A DNA stretch of 8,908 nt from an uncultured Porphyromonadaceae bacterium (GTDB taxonomy: Bacteria > Bacteroidota > Bacteroidia > Bacteroidales > Muribaculaceae). The translations under genes were made by a program, and so were the position numbers. Each line of letters begins with the position of its first letter. The first letter of the stretch is position 1. Location: contig URLF01000099.1 in the NCBI GenBank assembly GCA_900548705.1, forward strand, positions 1 through 8,908, written 5' to 3'. Below, piece after piece: positions 1 to 5,870 of the stretch. A model generated the notes under the pieces. The model ran no database searches. It was not told the origin of the DNA and worked only from the letters and a program-made list of their open reading frames with translations.

Positions 1-51
1 CTGATTGTCGGGGTAGTCACGCTGCCGGATAACACATATTGCCGTTGGTAG
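1..51 (+). CDS. Possible 3' end of a forward-strand gene (partial)
   Basis: Frame 1 is open from the window edge to a TAG at 49-51 and encodes LIVGVVTLPDNTYCRW. The other two forward frames hit stops earlier. A textbook intrinsic terminator starts nine bases after this stop, so some forward transcript should end here. With only 16 residues no family can be assigned, and the open frame could be chance. The terminator is the main support. Confidence 0.25.
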   Translation: MIVGVVTLPDNTYCRW

Positions 52-59
52 CCGACAGC

Positions 60-80
60 GATTCCTGAGGAATCTTTTTT
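60..80 (+). terminator. Intrinsic terminator for an upstream forward gene
   Basis: A perfect 6-bp stem, GATTCC (60-65) and GGAATC (69-74), closes a three-base loop and runs straight into six T residues (75-80). This is the canonical Rho-independent form, oriented to stop a forward transcript entering from the left edge. The reverse strand has no matching T tract. The stem is short and only half G/C, so its efficiency is uncertain. Confidence 0.65.
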
Positions 81-91
81 GATACCACTCT

Positions 92-345
92 GATAAAGAA
101 AATCTCTCGCAGATTTCGCAGATTACGCAGAGGTCATCCGGGATGATTTCCGTCCGGATGGTATCTGTGTAATCCGTGTAATCTGTGAGACCCTTACCGT
201 ATTTTCTCGCGGAATCCTTCTTTATAATCGACAGAGGATAAAGTAGAGGGATGAATAAAAGAGGGATGGATAAATCTGTGTAATCAGGGAGCGTGCGCGA
301 CCAAAATATGCGTAATCCGCGGAATCTGCGAGAGATTTTTTTATC
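92..345. repeat. MITE/REP-like element with long terminal inverted repeats
   Basis: The arm at 99-129 is the reverse complement of 309-339 with two mismatches in 31 bases. Pairing continues outward through GATAAAG (92-98) and TTTATC with one indel. Inside, 169-190 is a direct copy of part of the right arm (312-333), identical at 19 of 22 positions. The 12-mer ATCTGTGTAATC occurs at 163-174 and 274-285. A perfect 7-bp inverted repeat, CATCCGG/CCGGATG, lies at 135-141 and 154-160. There is no convincing reading frame. Similar 'atctgtgtaatc'-type units are, from memory, dispersed in intergenic DNA of Bacteroidales genomes. Whether this is a mobilised MITE, a REP-like element or a transcribed long hairpin cannot be settled from one copy. 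Positions 346-441 hold nothing I can interpret. Confidence 0.6.
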
Positions 346-441
346 GCGGCGAGAGGTTGTTTTTCATCCCGACGAGAGGGGACTTTTATGAGGGGGTTTC
401 AAACGGGGAGGGAGTGTTGTCGGTGGAGGCAGGGATAAAGG

Positions 442-476
442 GAAGGCCCGGAACCGGGAAGCGGTTTCGGGCCTTC
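442..476 (-). terminator. Terminator hairpin downstream of the aldolase gene
   Basis: GAAGGCCCG (442-450) pairs perfectly with CGGGCCTTC (468-476). The stem continues inward through 451-455 with 463-467 (one G-U pair), giving about 14 pairs around a 7-base loop. It lies 56 bases past the aldolase stop on the reverse strand. The bases after the hairpin on that strand, CCTTTATCC, are only mildly T-rich, so this is a strong hairpin with a weak U-tract. Position and stability make termination of the aldolase transcript the likeliest role. Confidence 0.6.
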
Positions 477-532
477 GTTATGGGGGATGTCAGGCGCGGC
501 GCGGAAGCCGCGTCGACGTGATTAGGTCGGTA

Positions 533-1531
533 TTATTCGGCTTTGCCGTTGGAACCGAGGACGTTGACGATTTTGTGCTTGTAGAGCTTCTCCATTTCGT
601 CGCGGGCCGGACCGAGGTATTTGCGGGGGTCGAATTCACCGGGCTTGTCGTTGAAGACCTTGCGGACAGCAGCGGTCATGGCAAGACGGGAGTCGGAGTC
701 GATGTTGATCTTGCAGACAGCGCTCTTGGCAGCCTTGCGGAGTTCCTCTTCGGGGATACCGATGGCATCGGGCAGCTTGCCGCCGTTGGCGTTGATGATG
801 TCAACGTATTCCTGGGGCACGGAGCTGGAGCCGTGGAGTACGATGGGGAATCCGGGGAGCTTCTCCATAACGGCATCGAGAACGTCGAATGCCAGGGGAG
901 GAGGAATGAGCTTGCCGTCGGCGTTGCGGGTACACTGCTCGGGAGTGAACTTGTATGCGCCGTGGCTAGTACCGATGGAGATGGCCAGGGAGTCGCATCC
1001 GGTGCGGGTAGCGAAGTCGATTACCTCCTCGGGGTCGGTGTAGGTGTGGTGGTCAGCGGAAACCTCATCCTCAACGCCGGCGAGAACGCCCAGCTCACCT
1101 TCGACGGTAACGTCGTACTGATGGGCGTAGTCAACAACCTGCTTGGTGAGGGCCACGTTCTCCTCGTAGGGGAGGTGGCTGCCGTCGATCATCACCGAAG
1201 AGAAACCGTTGTCGATGCAGCTCTTGCAAAGCTCGAAGCTGTCACCGTGGTCGAGGTGAAGAACGATCTGGGGATTCTCCCAGCCGAGTTCCTTGGCGTA
1301 GGCCACAGCACCCTGGGCCATATAGCGGAGCAGGGTCGCGTTAGCGTAGTTGCGAGCGCCCTTGGACACCTGGAGAATAACGGGAGACTTCTCCTCTGCG
1401 GCGGCCTTGATGATGGCCTGGAGCTGCTCCATGTTGTTGAAGTTGAAAGCGGGGATTGCATAACCGCCCTTGATGGCCTTGGCAAACATCTCACGGGTGT
1501 TGACCAAGCCTAATTCTTTGTAACTTACCAT
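533..1531 (-). CDS. fba: Class II fructose-1,6-bisphosphate aldolase
   Basis: This cytoplasmic, metal-dependent enzyme reversibly cleaves fructose-1,6-bisphosphate to dihydroxyacetone phosphate and glyceraldehyde-3-phosphate in glycolysis and gluconeogenesis. The 332-residue product covers the whole class II TIM barrel. HLDHG at 92-96 supplies the catalytic Asp94 and a zinc-ligand His95. EGELG follows at 144-148. GTSHGAYKF has His190 and LHGSSS has His233, the other zinc ligands. NIDSD near 276-280 fits the phosphate/DHAP-binding segment. The open frame extends 22 codons further upstream to an ATG at 1597, but the best promoter box (1571-1578) lies inside that extension, so transcription would begin downstream of it. 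MVSYKELG is therefore the chosen start. The gene diverges from trpS and ends before a strong hairpin. GC-rich codon use matches the core genome. Family assignment is secure; the subclass is less so. Confidence 0.97.
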   Translation of the reverse strand: MVSYKELGLVNTREMFAKAIKGGYAIPAFNFNNMEQLQAIIKAAAEEKSPVILQVSKGARNYANATLLRYMAQGAVAYAKELGWENPQIVLHLDHGDSFELCKSCIDNGFSSVMIDGSHLPYEENVALTKQVVDYAHQYDVTVEGELGVLAGVEDEVSADHHTYTDPEEVIDFATRTGCDSLAISIGTSHGAYKFTPEQCTRNADGKLIPPPLAFDVLDAVMEKLPGFPIVLHGSSSVPQEYVDIINANGGKLPDAIGIPEEELRKAAKSAVCKINIDSDSRLAMTAAVRKVFNDKPGEFDPRKYLGPARDEMEKLYKHKIVNVLGSNGKAE

Positions 1532-1570
1532 GTTAAACAAACTGGATTTTTGTGTTTGGGTTTCTGGGGG

Positions 1571-1578
1571 CAAATTTA
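1571..1578 (-). promoter_or_regulatory. Bacteroidetes -7 box for fba
   Basis: On the reverse strand this reads TAAATTTG, an exact match to the Bacteroidetes primary sigma -7 consensus TAnnTTTG. A start site about 7 bases on would give a 5' leader of roughly 33 nt before the ATG at 1531. I see no clear TTTG-type -33 box at the usual spacing, so the call rests on the -7 box and its position. Confidence 0.55.
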
Positions 1579-1623
1579 CGAAATTTTCTTCATTCACCGT
1601 CTAAATAATCAACAAAAAATGGG

Positions 1624-1631
1624 TAACTTTG
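1624..1631 (+). promoter_or_regulatory. Bacteroidetes -7 box for trpS
   Basis: TAACTTTG matches TAnnTTTG exactly and lies 23 bases before the trpS ATG, predicting a short leader of about 17 nt. No good TTG -33 element sits 19-21 bases upstream. Together with the box at 1571-1578 it makes a compact divergent promoter region of about 120 bp between fba and trpS. Confidence 0.55.
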
Positions 1632-1654
1632 CGACCTAAAAAATTCTGAAACAA

Positions 1655-2746
1655 ATGCAAAAAGTGATACTTACGGGCGACCGTCCCACAGGTCGTCTCC
1701 ATCTTGGCCATTATGTGGGGTCGTTGCGCCGTCGCGTCGAGTTGCAGGACTCGGGGTGCTTCGACAAAATCTTCATAATGATTGCCGACGCCCAGGCCCT
1801 GACCGACAACGCCGACAACCCCGAGAAGGTGCGCCAGAATGTCATCGAGGTGGCGCTCGACTACCTCTCGGTGGGTCTCGACCCGACGAAATCCACCATT
1901 TTCGTCCAGACCCATGTCCCCGAGCTGACCGAGCTGGCCTTCTACTACATGAACCTCGTGACGGTGTCACGAGTGCAGCGCAACCCGACGGTGAAGACCG
2001 AAATCAAGATGCGCAACTTCGAGCAGAGCATCCCTGTCGGATTCTTCTGCTACCCTGTCAGCCAGGCCTCCGACATCACAGCCTTCAAGGCGACCACCGT
2101 CCCCGTCGGTGAAGACCAGGCCCCGATGATCGAGCTGACCCGCGAAATCGTCAACCGCTTCAACAACGTCTACGGCGACACCCTCGTAGAGCCGGAAATC
2201 CTCCTGCCCGACAACGCCGCCTGCCTGCGCCTCCCCGGCACAGACGGCAGGGCCAAGATGAGCAAATCGCTCGGCAACTGCATCTACCTCAGCGACACCC
2301 CCAAGGAGGTGGCAAAGAAGGTGAAGAGCATGTATACCGATCCCGAACACCTGACCGTCGACTCCCCGGGACACCTTGAAGGCAACTGCCCCTTCATCTA
2401 TCTCGACGCTTTCTGCACCGACGAGCATTTCGCCAAATACCTCCCCGAATACAAGAACCTCCAGGAGCTTAAAGACCACTACACCCGTGGCGGTCTCGGC
2501 GACGGCACCGTCAAGAAGCTCCTCATCAATGTGCTGGAGGAGACCCTCGCCCCCATCCGCGAGCGCCGCAAGCTCTGGGAACAGAACATCCCCGGGGTCT
2601 ACGAAATCCTAAAGAACGGCTCCGCGAAAGCCCGCGAGGAGGCCGCCGACACCCTCGACAAGGTTCGCGCCGCGATGAAAATCAACTACTTCGACGACGC
2701 TGCCCTCATCGCCGAGCAGGCCGCCCGCTACAAAGCCGGAAAGTAA
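1655..2746 (+). CDS. trpS: Tryptophanyl-tRNA synthetase
   Basis: This class Ic aminoacyl-tRNA synthetase charges tRNA-Trp with tryptophan using ATP. The 363-residue protein has the Rossmann-fold signature TGDRPTGRLHLGHYVGS at 7-23, whose HLGH (16-19) is the HIGH motif. VGEDQ at 151-155 is the conserved GxDQ active-site segment, and AKMSKSLGN contains the KMSKS loop at 201-205. The C-terminal helical domain that recognises the anticodon is present, so the gene looks intact. It is somewhat longer than the usual 330-odd residues, mostly through extra sequence in the N-terminal half and at the C terminus. The start ATG follows a perfect -7 box, and there is no Shine-Dalgarno, as is usual in this phylum. 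A PAS gene follows 17 bases later and is probably co-transcribed. Confidence 0.97.
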   Translation: MQKVILTGDRPTGRLHLGHYVGSLRRRVELQDSGCFDKIFIMIADAQALTDNADNPEKVRQNVIEVALDYLSVGLDPTKSTIFVQTHVPELTELAFYYMNLVTVSRVQRNPTVKTEIKMRNFEQSIPVGFFCYPVSQASDITAFKATTVPVGEDQAPMIELTREIVNRFNNVYGDTLVEPEILLPDNAACLRLPGTDGRAKMSKSLGNCIYLSDTPKEVAKKVKSMYTDPEHLTVDSPGHLEGNCPFIYLDAFCTDEHFAKYLPEYKNLQELKDHYTRGGLGDGTVKKLLINVLEETLAPIRERRKLWEQNIPGVYEILKNGSAKAREEAADTLDKVRAAMKINYFDDAALIAEQAARYKAGK

Positions 2747-2763
2747 ACCCCAATCCCCGACCC

Positions 2764-3126
2764 ATGATCAATCCCGACGACACGGCCAACCTCCCCGCAG
2801 GGATGCCCTGGAGTGAAGAGACAAACTGCGCGGTGACCGTATGCGACTCAGACGGAATCATATTATATATGAACCGCAAGTCACGCGAGACCTTCGCCAG
2901 CCACGGCGACCTCATCGGCAAAAACCTCTTCGACTGCCATTCCCCCGAATCCTCGGCGAAAATCCGCCATATGCTCGCCACCGGGGAAAGCAACGCCTAC
3001 ACAATCTCGAAAAACGGGCAGCGCAAGGTCATCTACCAGACCCCTTGGCGCAAGGATGGCGTCATAGCCGGAATGGTGGAAATCTCAATGGTCGTCCCCG
3101 AGGAGATGCCCCACTATATCCGCTGA
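2764..3126 (+). CDS. Single-domain PAS protein
   Basis: This 120-residue cytoplasmic protein consists almost wholly of one PAS domain (about residues 22-110). The visible hallmarks are a core strand followed by DSDGIILYMNRKS (28-40), then FASHGDLIGKNLFDCHSPES (44-63), and a C-terminal strand pair around VIYQTPWRKDGVIAGMVEIS (89-108). There is no kinase, GGDEF, HTH or phosphatase domain. It may act as a stand-alone sensor or a partner to another protein. No cofactor-binding residue can be named with confidence, although Cys58 and His59 lie near the ligand pocket region. It follows trpS by 17 bases in the same direction, suggesting an operon, but nothing links it functionally to tRNA charging. 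Codon use is GC-rich like the core genes, and it is the last core gene before the AT-rich island. Confidence 0.85.
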   Translation: MINPDDTANLPAGMPWSEETNCAVTVCDSDGIILYMNRKSRETFASHGDLIGKNLFDCHSPESSAKIRHMLATGESNAYTISKNGQRKVIYQTPWRKDGVIAGMVEISMVVPEEMPHYIR

Positions 3127-3430
3127 CCCCGCAGGATTCCAACCCGTCGACATTCCCCCAAAAAGATAAGTTCAATTTTAGTTTAAGTGGTAATAGTATC
3201 GATTATTAGCAATATGCTTACTTTCAATCGTACTAAATTCATACTATTTAGCACTTCGCAAAAAAGGAATATAATCTATTTTATATATAATTTGCGGTCG
3301 TGAACTTTATTTGTTTGCTTTGTTTTTTCCTCTTTCGGTGATTGGATTGGTATAGTGATAGAAAGAAACAGTGACTGGTGAAAAGAAAAACTGACAGGGA
3401 CATTTCTCTTTTGCACAGTATATATTTATT
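3127..3430. other. AT-rich left flank of the island, no gene seen
   Basis: Composition drops sharply in GC at about 3,160, marking the left edge of foreign-looking DNA. No convincing gene is present; the longest ATG-started frame noticed is about 29 codons. A 6-bp inverted repeat with a 7-base spacer, CTAAAT/ATTTAG, lies at 3233-3238 and 3246-3251. It overlaps the 9-mer GTACTAAAT (3230-3238), which recurs at 6742-6750 near the other island edge. No terminator for the trpS-PAS transcript is evident. Confidence 0.5.
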
Positions 3431-3470
3431 GGTTTGGTTCAGTCTAGATGTATATATCTATGACCAAACC
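3431..3470. repeat. Two-tier inverted repeat upstream of the island promoter
   Basis: GGTTTGGT (3431-3438) and ACCAAACC (3463-3470) are perfect reverse complements. Nested inside are TAGAT (3445-3449) and ATCTA (3456-3460). The structure ends 22 bases before the -33 element of the island promoter. It could be a hairpin, an operator for a dimeric regulator, or a recombinase site. Nothing in the sequence decides between these. Confidence 0.45.
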
Positions 3471-3492
3471 AAACTTATTTTTGCCCAGCCTA

Positions 3493-3523
3493 TTGACTTG
3501 TAACACAAAAAGTCATAACTTTG
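3493..3523 (+). promoter_or_regulatory. Strong Bacteroidetes promoter for the island operon
   Basis: TTG at 3493-3495, a 20-base spacer and TAACTTTG at 3516-3523 match the Bacteroidetes housekeeping promoter layout (TTG, about 19-21 bases, TAnnTTTG) almost ideally. A start near 3530 would give a 265-nt leader before the lipoprotein ATG at 3795. That is far longer than the 17-33 nt leaders inferred for other genes here, and it contains the structured RNA described next. Confidence 0.75.
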
Positions 3524-3531
3524 CAGTTAAT

Positions 3532-3726
3532 TGGGAGTAGTCCCATAACGACATTTTGAAAAAGAAGCGTTATGCTAATCTCTTGAGAGTGGAAACCTGA
3601 GAAACTTCGACAGAGCAAGAGTAGCATAGTGGTTCTCACGCTACGGCGTGGGCTGCTATTGTTACATCTGCTCACAGGCTTTCTCAGGGCCTCCATTCTA
3701 AGACGTGGCATTGCAGTTCCACGCTT
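3532..3726 (+). ncRNA. Candidate structured leader RNA
   Basis: The region between the promoter and the lipoprotein gene folds into one nested structure. A 5' hairpin pairs TGGGA with TCCCA (3532-3536/3541-3545). Then helices stack inward: AAGC/GCTT (3565-3568/3723-3726), GTGGAA/TTCCAC (3589-3594/3717-3722), CCTGAGAAA/TTTCTCAGG (3596-3604/3680-3688), GAGCA/TGCTC (3613-3617/3669-3673), AGTAGCA/TGCTATT (3620-3626/3654-3660, one G-U) and CACGC/GCGTG (3637-3641/3646-3650). The apex is C(UACG)G, a stable UNCG-type tetraloop. That is over 35 pairs with no conflict. It could be a cis-regulatory leader, a processed small RNA or a rod-like 6S-type RNA. I cannot match it to a named family. A four-codon frame, MLIS, starts at 3572. 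Confidence 0.7.
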
Positions 3727-3794
3727 TGTGTTTCTAATTAGTCTGCTTAAGGAGTTGCAAGTAGAACAATATCAACCAATCGAAAACCTGCAAT

Positions 3795-4478
3795 ATGAGA
3801 ACGAAATCCTTGATTATAACGCTTGTAGCCTTTATCGGATTATGTTCTTGTGGAAAATCCAAAGAAGAACGGGCACAAGAAATGGCGGCTAATTACCTTA
3901 AAGGTATTCTATATCATTTTGATAGTTATGAACCACTACAAACAAAAGTCGATAGTTCTTTTGTTGCACTATCAACAGACAAGGAGGCAATTGAACTCAC
4001 ATTGGAAATGTTGAAACTTGTCAACTATGCGCAGGAATATGCAGATAAAGTCGAAAGAGCAGAAAGTTCTATGGAGATATGGTCTCCAAATGGATATTCA
4101 ACAGCATATAGTAAAGGTGAATACCGCATGGCAAAAGAAGAACGAGATAATAATCATCAACTTCTAGAGAAGACAAAAGACCGAATTCAAAATCAATTCT
4201 CCAAGATTAAAAGCAGACAGTCTTATTTGGAGGCAGAGGCGTTGTTGAAGGTTGGGGATTTTAATGGTTGGAAAGTATATCATAAATTCAAAAGCCTCAA
4301 TGGGGCACGATCGTTTGATTTATTTGGAGAATACGTATTCTTTTGCGATAAAGATTTCAATGTGAAATCAGCCTATTCAAAGGAAGATTTCGATGCTATT
4401 AATAAAATTATGGTAGCGATTTCGGAATCGACTGAGTTGCCTGAACTTGGTGAAAAATTGCAAGAAGTCATATTTTAA
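3795..4478 (+). CDS. Predicted lipoprotein of unknown function
   Basis: This is a 227-residue protein with a short basic N terminus, a hydrophobic core (about 5-16) and a lipobox-like LCSC ending at Cys19, so it should be exported, lipidated and anchored in the cell envelope. The mature part starts CGKSKEER. Lys and Glu right after the cysteine are reminiscent of signals that send Bacteroidetes lipoproteins to the cell surface, but the match is loose. The rest is charged and mostly helical, with a likely coiled-coil region around 110-150 and a possible small beta region near 170-195 (FNGWKVYHKFKSLNGARSFDLFGEYVFFCDKDFNV). I do not recognise the family. It is the first gene after the structured leader, has no Shine-Dalgarno, and uses AT-rich codons unlike the flanking core genes. 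A small open frame begins 21 bases downstream. Confidence 0.8.
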   Translation: MRTKSLIITLVAFIGLCSCGKSKEERAQEMAANYLKGILYHFDSYEPLQTKVDSSFVALSTDKEAIELTLEMLKLVNYAQEYADKVERAESSMEIWSPNGYSTAYSKGEYRMAKEERDNNHQLLEKTKDRIQNQFSKIKSRQSYLEAEALLKVGDFNGWKVYHKFKSLNGARSFDLFGEYVFFCDKDFNVKSAYSKEDFDAINKIMVAISESTELPELGEKLQEVIF

Positions 4479-4499
4479 CGTTGAGAGTGAGGTATGCTA

Positions 4500-4658
4500 A
4501 TGAAAGAACGCCCCATTATTACTTGTCTCCTCAATCCCGATATGAAGCGAGCACCAAAGAACTTGGTGATTGCGCCTGTGTCGCATCTTATAAATCAATC
4601 CATCCTCGGGAACAGTCTTATCGAGTTGGATAACATTCGAAAGCAAGCACCTGATTAG
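4500..4658 (+). CDS. Small open frame, 52 residues, unknown
   Basis: ATG at 4500 opens a 52-codon frame, beginning MKERPIITCLLNPDMKRAPK and ending NIRKQAPD, stopping at TAG 4656-4658. GAGG lies about nine bases before the start. The gaps on either side (21 bases from the lipoprotein stop, 18 to the next ATG) match the 19-base gap further down the cluster, which is the main reason for treating it as a gene. It is soluble-looking, with a hydrophobic stretch around 22-40 too polar for a membrane helix. I recognise no family. An overlapping reverse frame exists but fits no operon. It could also be the remnant of a longer gene. Confidence 0.4.
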   Translation: MKERPIITCLLNPDMKRAPKNLVIAPVSHLINQSILGNSLIELDNIRKQAPD

Positions 4659-4676
4659 GGCTTGCCAGAACTCCGA

Positions 4677-5333
4677 ATGCCTTCTTTTGAGGAAGTAATG
4701 TATAAAAGCCACCAGTCCTTTGACAAGATTATGCCGCAGTTGTTTGAAGATTTTTGCGAAAAAGAGGAATGTGGCATACTACTATGTCGCGGTAATGTTT
4801 CCATTATATATAGGTTCGGAGATAATCAGTTGCATATATGGCATTTTACCGAACAAAACGGCAACAGTGTTTTCAATTTCTACATATGCAATGTTAGTGC
4901 TATTGATAATATAGGCGTAGGAATTGCAAGTACTGTAATAGCTGATAATATGTTATTCTCAGGTTCATTACAAGAGCGGCAGCGAAAATTAGCTTTTATT
5001 GCAGGATTTGTCACCACCTATGTTGCTGTTAAACGATATGTGAAAGTTGAGACAATTATTATCCCGCAAGGGAAGTTCACTGCCATTGAGGGAACACCGC
5101 TTGAATATATAGAGAAGAAGAAAGACCTCAATCAGACTGGACAAGAAGTCATTGTCATGGATTCCAAATGGTTTCGCAAAATCATAAACGACAACGACAT
5201 CTATGTACGCGGTTTTTTCCGTATGCAAAACAAAAAGAGCGAGTTTGGCGAATGGTACAAAGAACTAATTTTTGTTGATTCTTTTGTTCGCCATGGGTAT
5301 CATAGAAATGCAAAAATTGAAGATGACATATGA
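4677..5333 (+). CDS. Conserved mobile-element-type hypothetical protein
   Basis: This 218-residue protein has no signal peptide and is probably cytoplasmic. The N-terminal part (about 20-95) looks like an alpha/beta domain, containing ECGILLCRGNVSIIYRFGDN and QLHIWHF. The C-terminal third carries a recognisable block: DSKWFRKII (162-170), IYVRGFFRMQ (175-184), KELIFVDSFVRHGYHRNAKI (195-214). From memory this resembles a pattern, roughly D-S-x-W/Y-F ... V-R-G-H-F-R-L-Q ... L-I-W-I-D-x-F ... G-Y-x-R-x-A-K-I, seen in uncharacterised proteins of Bacteroidales conjugative and phage-like elements. No function is established to my knowledge. The usual His of the RGHFR segment is Phe180 here. TTG at 4662 is an alternative start, but ATG at 4677 is preferred. 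AT-rich codons and about 20-base gaps place it in the island operon. Confidence 0.75.
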   Translation: MPSFEEVMYKSHQSFDKIMPQLFEDFCEKEECGILLCRGNVSIIYRFGDNQLHIWHFTEQNGNSVFNFYICNVSAIDNIGVGIASTVIADNMLFSGSLQERQRKLAFIAGFVTTYVAVKRYVKVETIIIPQGKFTAIEGTPLEYIEKKKDLNQTGQEVIVMDSKWFRKIINDNDIYVRGFFRMQNKKSEFGEWYKELIFVDSFVRHGYHRNAKIEDDI

Positions 5334-5352
5334 CGATAATAAATGGTATTTT

Positions 5353-5844
5353 ATGAGAAAATTCTTATTCTTTTTGGTGTATGTGCTTTCTGCTCTTTCA
5401 ACTCAAGCACAATCTCAGGATTCACAGATGGAAGTGCACGCACTTGTTCATAGGGTTGATTCTCTTGAACATGAATTATCATATCTTAAATTGACATACG
5501 AACTTTATACGCTTAATTCAAACATAACAATGTTTGCAAATGAGGTGTACACTAAATCCATCGCAATTCAATTAGACCTCTATAATCGGAATTTTAACTT
5601 CCAATTAGGTCAGTCATATCAACAATATTACGAATCGTGCCTGCATAAAAAACAGTCTATTTACAGATTGATTAAGGCAACGAAAGAATTCTTTACACTT
5701 AAAGTTATAACATATTCTTATACTGAAAGTGAGCTGGACACTATAATGGCGAGCTACAACATAATTGATGATGCATATGACACTTTAGAACATTCTATGA
5801 GTATGCTGAAAATCACAATTGATGCATATATAGAGTTGATGTGA
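5353..5844 (+). CDS. Secreted helical protein of unknown function
   Basis: This is a 163-residue protein with a clear signal peptide: MRKFLFFLVYVLSALSTQAQ, with probable cleavage after AQA near residue 20 and no lipobox cysteine. It should be periplasmic or released. The mature chain is almost all helical. A heptad-rich stretch, DSLEHELSYLKLTYELYTL (about 36-54), suggests a coiled coil, followed by further amphipathic helices with many Tyr and Asn and a C-terminal helix pair (SELDTIMASYNIIDDAYDTL ...). The open frame extends 27 codons upstream, but that would overlap the previous gene by 62 bases and bury the signal peptide. The ATG at 5353 leaves a 19-base gap like the rest of the cluster. 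It is the last gene of the operon and is followed by a large hairpin. I do not recognise the family. Confidence 0.75.
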   Translation: MRKFLFFLVYVLSALSTQAQSQDSQMEVHALVHRVDSLEHELSYLKLTYELYTLNSNITMFANEVYTKSIAIQLDLYNRNFNFQLGQSYQQYYESCLHKKQSIYRLIKATKEFFTLKVITYSYTESELDTIMASYNIIDDAYDTLEHSMSMLKITIDAYIELM

Positions 5845-5870
5845 TTGTTTGGCGGAGTCCAAAAGTTGAC

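Noticed and set aside
92..345. CRISPR array
   Set aside because: The repeats are inverted as well as direct, unequally spaced and diverged, and no cas gene is present.
518..1513. Long forward open frame (331 codons) opposite the aldolase gene
   Set aside because: It lies wholly antisense to a well-supported aldolase with all catalytic motifs. Its Val/Gly/Leu-rich product is the typical mirror of GC-rich codon bias.
1967..2479. Reverse open frame opposite trpS
   Set aside because: It is antisense to the HIGH/KMSKS-bearing synthetase, with no promoter or recognisable domain.
2841..3209. Forward frame overlapping the PAS gene
   Set aside because: It is an Arg/His/Pro-rich shifted reading of the PAS gene, with no independent support.
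3127..3515. tRNA gene as an integration target at the left island edge
   Set aside because: I found no cloverleaf or GTTCRA-type T-loop. The stretch is AT-rich with only small inverted repeats.
3629..3892. Forward frame across the structured leader into the lipoprotein gene
   Set aside because: It starts inside an RNA stem and overlaps the lipoprotein signal peptide out of frame. Base pairing explains this sequence better than coding.
4497..4712. Reverse frame of 71 codons within the island operon
   Set aside because: It overlaps the small forward gene and the next start, runs against the operon and has no promoter or family. The forward 52-codon frame fits the spacing better.
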